This document shows, one piece after another, positions 1 through 7,021 of a stretch of 19,032 bases of DNA. A model generated the notes under the pieces. The model was not told where the DNA came from and ran no database searches. It saw only the letters and a program-made list of their open reading frames with translations. The first letter of the stretch is position 1. Every line of letters begins with the position of its first letter. The DNA is taken from the NCBI GenBank assembly GCA_031539345.1, contig JAVKMO010000025.1, forward strand, positions 1 to 19,032, in the 5' to 3' direction. The DNA is from JAVKMO01 sp031539345. Lineage in GTDB: Bacteria; Bacteroidota; Bacteroidia; Chitinophagales; Chitinophagaceae. Position numbers and translations under genes: made by a program.

Positions 1-59
1 AAAACAAGCAAACCCATTCAAACAACAAAAAATAAACAGTAATTCATGCTTATGATCAT

Positions 60-103
60 GCTTTTTAAAACGAAAATCCTCAAAACAACCTAATTTAAAA
101 AGC
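60..103. repeat. AT-rich inverted repeat in the left non-coding end
   Basis: The arms GCTTTTTAAA (60-69) and TTTAAAAAGC (94-103) are perfect 10-bp inverted repeats around a 24-nt spacer. Neither side carries a T-tract, so this is not a convincing terminator. Short open frames end at 42, 55 and 33 and could be the tail of a gene to the left, but nothing can be assigned. No gene is seen in 1-109. Confidence 0.4.
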
Positions 104-158
104 ACCTAACCAAGAAATGGCTTTTGCAAAGGGTTCTATAAGCAAAGTGCGGTTAAAG

Positions 159-182
159 CAAAAATATTGCACAATATTTTTG
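159..182. promoter_or_regulatory. Perfect 11-bp-arm palindrome, possible operator/promoter
   Basis: Positions 159-169 and 172-182 are exact reverse complements around a 2-nt centre (CA). The right arm holds TATTTTTG (175-182), which fits the Bacteroidota -7 consensus TAnnTTTG, and the symmetry places the same octamer on the minus strand. No clear -33 TTTG is seen 19-23 nt upstream. The palindrome overlaps the nominal TTG start of the small gene that follows, so the true start of that gene may be downstream or the site may regulate it. The palindrome is seen directly; the operator role is inference. Confidence 0.4.
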
Positions 183-382
183 ACGTTTTGAAGCAACTAA
201 AGACAATAAAAAAAGGAGTAATAAAAGAAAAAGACAGAGAAAAAATAATAGCGGTTCACATATTAACTGGCTTTTACAACATTGGTAGCACAAAATACAA
301 GACTTACGTTGTTGTAAAAGAAGACGAAAACAACAATTATTATTATGACAGTGGTATTGTAACAAAAATTAAAGGATCTTAA
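167..382 (+). CDS. Small hypothetical protein of the mobile element
   Basis: A 71-residue frame that stays open upstream to 110 but has no ATG. The nominal start is TTG 167, with another TTG at 188. The protein is lysine-rich at the N-terminus (about 10-25), then has a beta-like segment (residues about 30-50, VHILTGFYNIGS and YKTYVVVKE) and a Tyr/Asn-rich tail. No family is recognised. It lies on the same strand as the phage-like genes and its composition looks coding. The opposite-strand frame over the same region is Cys/Leu-rich and reads as a shadow. Start and function are uncertain. Confidence 0.45.
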   Translation: MHNIFDVLKQLKTIKKGVIKEKDREKIIAVHILTGFYNIGSTKYKTYVVVKEDENNNYYYDSGIVTKIKGS

Positions 383-387
383 TCAGC

Positions 388-483
388 GTGGATAGTAAAA
401 CCCACAGAACATTCGCTGTTAAACGAGACCTAAAAGGAATTATAGCCGAAAAAGACCCAAACGAAGATATAAAACAAAATTAA
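388..483 (+). CDS. Possible 31-aa ORF starting with GTG
   Basis: GTG at 388 opens a 31-codon frame ending TAA at 481-483. It encodes a charged peptide (VDSKTHRTFAVKRDLKGIIA, then EKDPNEDIKQN). The frame is open upstream only to 373. It fills the gap between the small gene ending at 382 and the membrane protein starting at 503. No homologue is recognised and there is no start-site support, so this may be leader sequence only. Confidence 0.2.
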   Translation: MDSKTHRTFAVKRDLKGIIAEKDPNEDIKQN

Positions 484-502
484 AAACTGAAAAAAAATTT
501 AT

Positions 503-1153
503 ATGAAACAAAAAAGCAGCAAATTAGGCAATCCGCTTTTGTACGCAAGCATGGCAAAACAAGGAGCCACATTGATTAAAGAAACGGCATCTGGCATTCC
601 CAAGCCTATTATTTATGTTGGTGCTGGGCTTGCTTTGTTTGTTGCGTATAAAATGTTTAGCGGATTAAGCAAGGTTACAGGAGCAGTTACAGACACGGTG
701 AGTAGCGCCGGCAACTTAATTACAGAAACAATTGCGATGCCAACAAACGCATTAAAAAAAATTTCTAATACAATTGGATTGACTGATAGTAAAGAAAGAG
801 TAAACGCAAAAAAAACAATTGATTTTTTTTTAAAATCAGATGCTGGCAAAAACGCTTTTTCAATCAACTATAAAGACAAAAAGGAAATTCCCAACGGTGC
901 AAAATTGATAACAGTTTCTCGTGCAGACTTTTTGGCTAAAGAAATTGAAAAATCGTTTGGCTATACAAATGACGACGAAAACCGCATTTACGCAACAATA
1001 AAAACATTAGATACAAGGGTTAAATTAAGCCAAGTTTCGAGAAGTTATTACAAAATATACAGAAAAGACTTACTCTTCAGGCTCATAGATAAACTTTCGC
1101 CTGAAGAGTTTATGGTCATTGTAAACCACGTTAATTCAATCAAAAACTATTAA
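503..1153 (+). CDS. Single-span membrane protein of a phage-like element
   Basis: A 216-residue protein of unknown function. Residues 1-33 are Lys/Ser/Ala-rich, residues about 34-53 (IPKPIIYVGAGLALFVAYKM) form one clear transmembrane helix, and residues 54-90 are small-residue and Thr-rich. The rest looks soluble and helical, and ends with a charged segment (KTLDTRVKLSQVSRSYYKIY, about 168-187) that has the look of a helical repeat domain. The ATG at 503 follows an A-rich leader. The stop is 3 nt before the lysin start, so the two are surely co-translated. The context (lysin, holin-like protein) suggests a virion or envelope-penetration membrane protein; this is inference. Confidence 0.7.
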   Translation: MKQKSSKLGNPLLYASMAKQGATLIKETASGIPKPIIYVGAGLALFVAYKMFSGLSKVTGAVTDTVSSAGNLITETIAMPTNALKKISNTIGLTDSKERVNAKKTIDFFLKSDAGKNAFSINYKDKKEIPNGAKLITVSRADFLAKEIEKSFGYTNDDENRIYATIKTLDTRVKLSQVSRSYYKIYRKDLLFRLIDKLSPEEFMVIVNHVNSIKNY

Positions 1154-1156
1154 AAT

Positions 1157-1810
1157 ATGGCAAACTTTGAACTTTATTTTCCGACACTCTTAAAACACGA
1201 AGGCGGTTTTGTAAACAACCCAAACGACCCGGGCGGAGCCACCAACAAAGGAATCACGCTAAAAACATTTCGTGCCATGTACAAGCCAACTGCAACCGTT
1301 GAAGACTTAAAAAATATATCGAACGAAGTTGTAAAAAGCATTTACAAAAAAAACTATTGGAATTTATTGAATTTAGACTTGATTAAAAATCAAAAATTGG
1401 CAGAAACAGTTTTTGATATGGGCGTAAATGCAGGCGTTTCAAGGAGTGCAAAAATGCTTCAGTATGTTGCTAACACTATTTTGCCTCAAAATAAAAGTTT
1501 TGTCATTGACGGAATTATCGGTTCTAAATCAATTGAAAAAATAAACGCAATCAATGGCGACGTATTATACAATCAATTTAACGAATTGAGAAAAACGTAT
1601 TATTTATTTAGAACTGCCACGAAAACAGAAAAAACAAACGACACGGTTTTTATCAACACGCAATTAAAAGTTTCGCCTAACCCCTCACAAGTTGAATTTG
1701 AAAAAGGTTGGCTAAAGCGTATTGATTCTTTTAAGCCGATACAAATTGCAGCGGTTGCTGGAGGGGGTGCGTTTTTTTTGTTATTGCTTTTTGCAGGGCT
1801 TTTTTTTTAA
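1157..1810 (+). CDS. GH108-type N-acetylmuramidase with C-terminal membrane anchor
   Basis: A 217-residue peptidoglycan hydrolase that would cut the glycan strand of murein. The N-terminal signature HEGGFVNNPNDPGGATNKGI (residues 14-33) is the glycoside hydrolase 108 motif, with E15 as the expected catalytic acid. The middle (about 95-190) is compatible with the PG_binding_3-type domain that normally follows, including VEFEKGWLKRI near 178-188. Unlike common soluble endolysins it ends in a hydrophobic helix (about 197-217, Gly/Ala then Leu/Phe-rich) reaching the last residue, so the enzyme should be tail-anchored. It lies 3 nt after the membrane-protein gene and is followed by a holin-like gene, forming a lysis or entry cassette. 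Family assignment is firm; the anchor's role is inferred. Confidence 0.88.
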   Translation: MANFELYFPTLLKHEGGFVNNPNDPGGATNKGITLKTFRAMYKPTATVEDLKNISNEVVKSIYKKNYWNLLNLDLIKNQKLAETVFDMGVNAGVSRSAKMLQYVANTILPQNKSFVIDGIIGSKSIEKINAINGDVLYNQFNELRKTYYLFRTATKTEKTNDTVFINTQLKVSPNPSQVEFEKGWLKRIDSFKPIQIAAVAGGGAFFLLLLFAGLFF

Positions 1811-1828
1811 CTAAAAAACAATAAAACA

Positions 1829-2296
1829 ATGAATCCGTTCAATATTTCTAACGTTTTTTCAAGTTTAGGCGATAGTATAAAAGGCGTTGTCGGAGCTTTT
1901 AAGGCGAACCCTGAAAAAGTTTTAGAATATGAAATTGCTTTAAAAAAAATTGTTGCAGAACACGAATTAGAAATGCAAAAAATGGCTCAATCAGAAAACG
2001 AAGCCGTAAACAAAGACAAAGAAAACGCACGAAACAGAGAAATAGAATTGGCAAAAGCAGGGTCAAAATGGGGAATTATTACGATGAATATTGCAGCCGC
2101 ACTAATTATAGCTGCGTTTTTCGCAACAAACATTTTACCCTTTTTTATGCAAATACCCACCGAAAACAAATCTTCTTTAGAACTTATCAACGCAAGGCTT
2201 GGCGACGCTACGCTTTTAATTTTGGGCTATTGGTTTGGCAGTTCAAGGGGTAGCCAAGAGAAACAAAATCAAATCGACAAATTTTTATCTAAATAA
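1829..2296 (+). CDS. Holin-like membrane protein (3TM-holin type)
   Basis: A 155-residue protein. The N-terminal half (about 1-75) is a helical, highly charged region rich in Glu/Lys/Asn. It is followed by a hydrophobic segment at about 82-108 (ITMNIAAALIIAAFFATNIL) and a second at about 120-138 that ends in LGYWFGSSRGSQEK. A terminal GYWFGSS-type motif before a charged tail is characteristic of small phage membrane proteins of the 3TM-holin group. It starts 18 nt after the lysin stop, so the pair form a classic lysis module. Holin activity is inferred from topology, motif and neighbour; a structural membrane protein is the alternative. Confidence 0.65.
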   Translation: MNPFNISNVFSSLGDSIKGVVGAFKANPEKVLEYEIALKKIVAEHELEMQKMAQSENEAVNKDKENARNREIELAKAGSKWGIITMNIAAALIIAAFFATNILPFFMQIPTENKSSLELINARLGDATLLILGYWFGSSRGSQEKQNQIDKFLSK

Positions 2297-2324
2297 TTTT
2301 CACTCACAATTAAAAACACAAAAT

Positions 2325-2672
2325 ATGTTTTTCGGAATTTCAACAACAAGCAAAACAAAAAAAACAACTGTAGGCAGAAAAAAAGAAACCAAAAAAAAGG
2401 TTGCCACAAAAGCTACACAAAAGACGGTTAAAAACACTAAATTTTCTCAATATGCACAAGATATTAAATTGGGTGCAATATTGATAAAAGACAAAAAGGT
2501 TACGAATATGCGTATGAGTAGCATGGCAAAAATGATTAAAGCTTGGAACTCAGAGGGTCGCCCTTCAAGTTTAGAAGACTTTATCAAAAAAAACGCAAAA
2601 AAACTTTTGAAAACAAGCCCTGCTACAAAAAAAACTATAACGCCTAAAAAAAAATCAAAAAAACAGTCGTAA
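2325..2672 (+). CDS. Lysine-rich, probably nucleic-acid-binding protein
   Basis: A 115-residue protein starting at ATG 2325; the frame is open further upstream, but that part overlaps the holin-like gene. Residues 1-38 and about 95-115 are Lys/Thr-rich, like histone H1-type tails. Residues about 39-92 (from FSQYAQDIKLGAILI to SLEDFIKKNAKK) form a compact-looking middle. It is very basic and probably binds DNA, perhaps as a packaging or nucleoid-like protein of the element. The frame stops at 2670-2672 inside A-runs. A -1 shift there would add 16 residues ending VEEDLPF. No family is recognised. Confidence 0.6.
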   Translation: MFFGISTTSKTKKTTVGRKKETKKKVATKATQKTVKNTKFSQYAQDIKLGAILIKDKKVTNMRMSSMAKMIKAWNSEGRPSSLEDFIKKNAKKLLKTSPATKKTITPKKKSKKQS

Positions 2673-2713
2673 AAAAAACATTAAAGGAAGTAGAAGAAGA
2701 CTTGCCGTTTTAA
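2657..2713 (+). other. Candidate -1 frameshift site giving an SSB-like EEDLPF tail
   Basis: The lysine-rich gene reads ...TCA AAA AAA CAG TCG TAA. The heptamer A AAA AAA (2657-2663) would let two Lys tRNAs slip back one base. The new frame reads TVVKKTLKEVEEDLPF and stops at 2711-2713. That product of about 129 aa would end in an acidic tip resembling the C-terminal peptide of single-stranded DNA-binding proteins (DDDIPF type). A simple one-base homopolymer error, or a real frameshift mutation, would give the same picture. Confidence 0.35.
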
Positions 2714-2799
2714 AAAACACGATAGCAGATTTTGATGAAGAACAAGCCATAAAAGACTGGCAAGAAAGCCAATTAAAAGAAACTCGAAACGAAAACCCT

Positions 2800-4239
2800 T
2801 TGTATGAAGAAATAAAACAACATCGCTACAAAACTGAAGATTTTTACAGATATGCCGATAAAAATTTATATACAAAGGGGCTCGGTTTAAAGTGGCTTTC
2901 AAAAAATGGTCAAAATATGGATACTGTTCAAAACCCCAATTCACCAAGCGAATTTATAGACCCACAAGTAATTGTTGATTACATTTTAGAACACCCAACA
3001 AAAAGCAAAGAACCTGGATTTATGGGAAATATTGATAATGTCAATGAAACGTTTAATCAATTTTTAAAGAAACACATCGCAGGGAGTTTGAAATTTCCGT
3101 TTGTTTATCAATTCGGAATGCCTTCACAAAAACTTTTAGATGCTGGCTTGTCTAAACTAAATATAGAGCTTGATGCAGAACGCTTAGAAGACAAATCAAA
3201 ACAAGCCGAACACCCTTTTGAATTGAAAGAAGTTTTTGATTTGGCAGACAATGTACACAACCCTATTATTGTTTTTGAAAGCAGTACTGTAAAAAACACA
3301 TTTTTAATTTTTGTAGAAAATGCACACGCCAAAGGCAAAAAAAACTTTGTAGTGGTTATTAGAAAAACAAAAAACAACTTTTATGTGAATTATGTGAGAA
3401 GCGTTTATCCAAGAGAAAACACAAAAATTATTAACGCTATCGTTAATAAAAATATATTATGGGTAGATAAAGAAAAAGCCCTAAAATGGATATGCAAACC
3501 ACAGCACAATGCCGTGGACGTTACAAATCAACGGCGCTCACCACGCCTCATTATAGAGCAATGCAAATCTATCATAAAAAACTTTGAAAACAAAAAAAAT
3601 GTTTCAACAAAATTAGGCGGTTTAGAGCCGATGGACATGAACACGCCAAGCCAAATTATTGAAACAAAAACAAAGGGACAATTTGGCGAATGGTTGCAAG
3701 GATATGAAAACAAAGAATATGCAATCGTTTTGCGAGGAGAAAAAGGGGCAGGAAAAACACGCCTTTTACACCAGTTGATGAATTTTTTTGTAGTACAAGA
3801 AAATAAAAAAATCGCCTTTCTTTCGTTAGAACAAGACAAAAATAGCGGTATCGCTCAAAGTCTTTTTAAAGAGTACATTGAACACAAAGCCTTAGAAAAT
3901 ATTCACGTTACAAGCAACACAACAGGCTTAAAAGAATTAGAACAAATTGCAAAAAGTAAACAATATGACGTTATTGCCATTGACAGCTTTACAAAAATCA
4001 AAGACATTAAACAAGAGGATTTTGATATGCTAAGAAAAAAATATCCACACATTATATGGCTTTTAATTTTTCAAAGCACAACAGGAAAGGTAACAAGAGG
4101 CGGAAATATGCCTGAATACGATGCGTCAGTTGTTATACAAGTGAACAAGGGGGGCAACGCAATTTTGGAAAAAAACAGGTACGGAAATACACACAATTTT
4201 TTTAACGTTTTTGAGCAAAAAATTTCCAACCGTCAGTAA
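2800..4239 (+). CDS. PBECR3-like nuclease domain fused to RadA/DnaB-like ATPase
   Basis: A 479-residue protein counted from TTG 2800. The frame is open from 2641 with no ATG, so the true N-terminus is probably further upstream (residues such as DFDEEQAIKDWQESQLKETR precede the TTG). Residues about 100-265 match my recollection of PBECR3 (phage Barnase-EndoU-ColicinE5/D-RelE-like nuclease 3): HPFELKEVFDLADNVHNPII (139-158), RSVYP (200-204), WVDKEKALKWI (221-231), then RRSPRLIIEQCKSIIKNFEN. Residues about 275-475 are a RecA-fold ATPase: Walker A GEKGAGKT (313-320), SLEQ (342-345) with a probable catalytic Glu, Walker B YDVIAIDSF (389-397), FQST (424-427), and KNRYG (459-463), which parallels RadA's KNRFG. 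It is the last gene before the element's right edge. Role in DNA processing is inferred. Confidence 0.7.
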   Translation: MYEEIKQHRYKTEDFYRYADKNLYTKGLGLKWLSKNGQNMDTVQNPNSPSEFIDPQVIVDYILEHPTKSKEPGFMGNIDNVNETFNQFLKKHIAGSLKFPFVYQFGMPSQKLLDAGLSKLNIELDAERLEDKSKQAEHPFELKEVFDLADNVHNPIIVFESSTVKNTFLIFVENAHAKGKKNFVVVIRKTKNNFYVNYVRSVYPRENTKIINAIVNKNILWVDKEKALKWICKPQHNAVDVTNQRRSPRLIIEQCKSIIKNFENKKNVSTKLGGLEPMDMNTPSQIIETKTKGQFGEWLQGYENKEYAIVLRGEKGAGKTRLLHQLMNFFVVQENKKIAFLSLEQDKNSGIAQSLFKEYIEHKALENIHVTSNTTGLKELEQIAKSKQYDVIAIDSFTKIKDIKQEDFDMLRKKYPHIIWLLIFQSTTGKVTRGGNMPEYDASVVIQVNKGGNAILEKNRYGNTHNFFNVFEQKISNRQ

Positions 4240-4251
4240 AAACGTCAGTAA
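4231..4251. repeat. Short direct repeat CGTCAGTAA
   Basis: CGTCAGTAA occurs at 4231-4239 and again at 4243-4251, a 12-bp period, across the stop codon of the ATPase gene. It could be a small tandem duplication or a recombinase arm-type site near the element edge. The function is unknown. Confidence 0.35.
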
Positions 4252-4553
4252 TTTTTTGTACACTCTTTTAAAACCTTGTAAATAAAGGCTTTTGGGGGGG
4301 GTTGCGAGTGCCTCCCTCTCCGCTTTAAACAAAATGAACTGATAAAATCCTAAAAAATAATCTTCTCTTAAATGAATAAAAGAAGTAAAAGATTTTACAA
4401 TAGTCTCATTGTAGAATAAATTATTTTCTCGCTAAGCAATTTTTTATTCTTGCAAATAGTTTTGGAATGGTCTCACTCTTCTGATTAATAGGATGTACAT
4501 GACCAATGTATTCAGAGAATTTCTATCAACTATCTTTCAGCACATTCCCTTCA
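4240..4553. other. Convergent intergenic region at the element/core boundary
   Basis: No gene is seen in these 314 bases between the ATPase stop and the parC stop. Besides the tRNA-like fragment it holds an AT-rich hairpin: 4392-4401 pairs with 4408-4417 (10 bp, one G-U) around a 6-nt loop. U-rich stretches follow on both strands, so a weak bidirectional terminator for the two convergent units is plausible. The remainder (4420-4553) shows nothing recognisable. Confidence 0.4.
4298..4322 (+). other. tRNA 3'-end-like fragment, possible attachment-site copy
   Basis: The sequence folds as a T-arm: GGGGT (4298-4302) pairs with GCCTC (4310-4314), allowing two G-U pairs, around a 7-nt loop TGCGAGT. 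It is followed directly by CCTCTCC (4315-4321) and a discriminator G, the 3' acceptor strand expected for a tRNA-Ser beginning GGAGAGG. The loop has G where T55 is expected, and no D-arm or 5' acceptor strand lies upstream, so this is not a tRNA gene. Copies of tRNA 3' ends mark the far edge of integrated elements, and this lies exactly between the phage-like genes and parC. An imperfect palindrome (AAAACCTT...AAGGCTTTT, 4270-4293) and an 8-G run precede it. Confidence 0.35.
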
Positions 4554-7013
4554 TTAAACTTGTTCTGCAAGCACGTATTTTGCTTCGGCAATTTTAATGC
4601 CAACGCTTTTGTAATTGCTCACTTCTGGCAATTCGCTTGTTTTTACAATTTGTTCGTATTGATTCGGTTTTTTATTGAGGATTAATTTGATTTTAAGTTT
4701 TTCTGTAGTGCTTAAAAAAAGGACTTCGTTATTTTTGCCTTCTTTAATAAACAAAAACTTTGTTTTAAAACTTGTCGTTTCAATTTTAAACCGTTTGATA
4801 TAAATATGGTCTTTTTCAGCGTCTTTGTATAAAGCTGTAATAATCTTTTCTGCATCAAATTTTTCAATCAACAATACTTGTTCGGCATCAAATTTTTGAT
4901 TGTTGTCTTGAGGGACAATTTCATACGTTCCATTTTTGTAAGCGATAAAAATGTTGTCCGCAGGTTTAAATTGCCCTAAGGCAATTGCGTTGTCTTGTTC
5001 TTCATAAAACAGTTTGCCAAATTCTTGGTGATACCAAATTTGCACTGCAGCAAGGGTTGATGCTCCTACCTTTTTTTGTTTAATTTGACGAACAGGATAT
5101 TTGCTTAATTGATTGCCTAATACGCCTCTGTTTTTAATTTCTAAGGTTTTGAAATTAAACGCAAACACTTTTTTCTGTGCATTACAATTTGGGCTTAAAA
5201 CAATTTCAATTTCTTCTTCTTCTCCGTTTTGATGAACTGACAAATAAAGCAGTTTAGAATTTTTATGTTCTGTAATGAGCAAATATTCTTTGTCTCTTGT
5301 GATGCCTGTAACATGAAAACGCTTAACATAAGCAAGATTTGTTTTTCCATCAACATAGACAAGGTGATAAGTTGTTCTTTCGTCGTTTTTTTTAAAGATG
5401 CTGGCGTGTAAAATATCGTTACCGACAAATGTTTTTTCAGCCACTTTGGTTACCATCATTACGCCATCTTTTCTTAACACAATAACATCGTCTAAAGTGG
5501 AACAGATGCCAATGAGTTCTTCATTTTTCAATCCAATGCCAATAAATCCGTCTTTCTTATTAACAAAAATTTTTGTGTTGGCAAGTGCTACTTCTTTTGC
5601 TTCAATATTGTCAAGGCGTTTAATGTCTGTTTTCCGCTCTCTTCCTTTGCCATATTTTTTTAATAAATTTTCAAAAAATGAAATTGTAAAAGCGACAATT
5701 TGATCAATATTTTCTTTTGTTTTTGCCATGGCTTCAATCACATCTTTAATGTGTTGATCTGCTTTTTTAGCATCAAATTTTGAAATACGTTTGATTTTTA
5801 TTTCTGTCAATTTGGTTACATCGTCGTCCGTAATGGTTCTTTTAAATTTCTTTTTAAAAGGTTCTAAACCTTCATGAATTGTGCCAATAACACCTTCCCA
5901 AGTTGTTTGATCTTCTATGTTTCGGTAAATTCGTTGCTCTATAAATATTTTTTCTAAAGAGCTATAATGCCAATCTTCTTCTAATTCTTTGAGCTGTACT
6001 TCTAACTCTTTTTGGAGCAATTGTTTTGTCCACTCGGTAGAGTTTTTCAACATTTCTGTTACACCTAAAAAAACAGGTTTGTCGTTATGAATAACGCAAG
6101 CGTTTGGTGAAATAGAGACTTGACAATCTGTAAACGCATATAATGCTTGCATCGTAATGTCAGGCGCAATGCCAGGCATTAAATCAATTTGTATTTCAAC
6201 GTTTTCGGCGGTATTGTCAGTTACTTTTTTGATTTTTATTTTGCCTTTATCGTTGGCTTTTACAATTGAGTCGCATAACATTGACGTTGTTACACCATAA
6301 GGCAAGTCTTTTACGGCAAGGGTTTTTTTGTCTATTTCTTCAATCCTTGCTCGGCAGATAATTTTTCCTCCTCTTTTTCCGTCATTGTAATTTTCTACGT
6401 CAATGCTTCCTCCTGTTTCAAAATCGGGGTATAATTCAAAAGGTTTATTTTTTAAATATTTGATTGAAGCCTGAATTAATTCGCAAAAATTATGAGGCAG
6501 GATGGTTGTTGCAAAGCCGGCAGCAATGCCAAGTGCACCTTGTGCAAGGAGCAAAGGAAATTTAATAGGAAGGGCAAGAGGTTCTTTTTTTCTACCATCA
6601 TAACTCAATCCCCAAGCCGTTATTTTAGGGCTAAAAACAACTTCAGACGCAAAGGAAGAAAGGCGTGCTTCGATATATCTTGACGCAGCGGCAGCATCTC
6701 CTGTGCGTACGTCACCCCAATTACCTTGTGTTTCAATCAAAATATTTTTTTGTCCCAATTTGACAATTGCATCATTGATGCTGGCATCGCCATGCGGATG
6801 ATATTGCATACTTTGCCCAACAATGTTTGCCACTTTATTAAAACGACCGTCATCCATTTCTTTCATAGCGTGCAAAATGCGTCGTTGCACAGGTTTTAAG
6901 CCGTCTTCTAAATTAGGAATTGCTCGTTCTAAAATAACATAAGACGCATAATCGATATACCAATTTTTGTAAAGCCCAGAAACAGAATGATGATTTGCAA
7001 GTGCGTTTTCCAT
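4554..7013 (-). CDS. parC: DNA topoisomerase IV subunit A
   Basis: An 819-residue type IIA topoisomerase cleavage/religation subunit. It decatenates daughter chromosomes together with ParE, which is not in the window. The start MENALANHHSVSGLYKNWYI leads to the winged-helix core: YHPHGDASINDAIVKLGQ (71-88), TQGNWGDVRTGDAAAASRYI (95-114) with Y113 as the active-site tyrosine, and IAAGFATTILPHN. The tower and coiled-coil follow (about 330-480), then a beta-pinwheel C-terminal domain. No GyrA-box (QRRGGKG) is seen, which favours topoisomerase IV over gyrase. At the position equivalent to E. coli GyrA Ser83 it has Ala (A77), while D81 keeps the second acidic site. It starts 8 nt after guaB and is probably co-transcribed with it. 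It converges with the mobile element. Confidence 0.93.
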   Translation of the reverse strand: MENALANHHSVSGLYKNWYIDYASYVILERAIPNLEDGLKPVQRRILHAMKEMDDGRFNKVANIVGQSMQYHPHGDASINDAIVKLGQKNILIETQGNWGDVRTGDAAAASRYIEARLSSFASEVVFSPKITAWGLSYDGRKKEPLALPIKFPLLLAQGALGIAAGFATTILPHNFCELIQASIKYLKNKPFELYPDFETGGSIDVENYNDGKRGGKIICRARIEEIDKKTLAVKDLPYGVTTSMLCDSIVKANDKGKIKIKKVTDNTAENVEIQIDLMPGIAPDITMQALYAFTDCQVSISPNACVIHNDKPVFLGVTEMLKNSTEWTKQLLQKELEVQLKELEEDWHYSSLEKIFIEQRIYRNIEDQTTWEGVIGTIHEGLEPFKKKFKRTITDDDVTKLTEIKIKRISKFDAKKADQHIKDVIEAMAKTKENIDQIVAFTISFFENLLKKYGKGRERKTDIKRLDNIEAKEVALANTKIFVNKKDGFIGIGLKNEELIGICSTLDDVIVLRKDGVMMVTKVAEKTFVGNDILHASIFKKNDERTTYHLVYVDGKTNLAYVKRFHVTGITRDKEYLLITEHKNSKLLYLSVHQNGEEEEIEIVLSPNCNAQKKVFAFNFKTLEIKNRGVLGNQLSKYPVRQIKQKKVGASTLAAVQIWYHQEFGKLFYEEQDNAIALGQFKPADNIFIAYKNGTYEIVPQDNNQKFDAEQVLLIEKFDAEKIITALYKDAEKDHIYIKRFKIETTSFKTKFLFIKEGKNNEVLFLSTTEKLKIKLILNKKPNQYEQIVKTSELPEVSNYKSVGIKIAEAKYVLAEQV

Positions 7014-7021
7014 ACAAATTT

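Noticed and set aside
2235..2324. Upstream extension of the lysine-rich gene
   Set aside because: It overlaps the end of the holin-like gene and its composition differs; ATG 2325 is better placed.
4298..4322. A complete tRNA gene
   Set aside because: Only the T-arm and 3' acceptor strand are present. No matching 5' acceptor strand, D-arm or anticodon arm is found upstream, and the T-loop lacks the usual T55.
4126..4332. 68-aa minus-strand frame over the ATPase 3' end and element edge
   Set aside because: It is a shadow of the ATPase gene, with no family resemblance, and it crosses the tRNA-like fragment.
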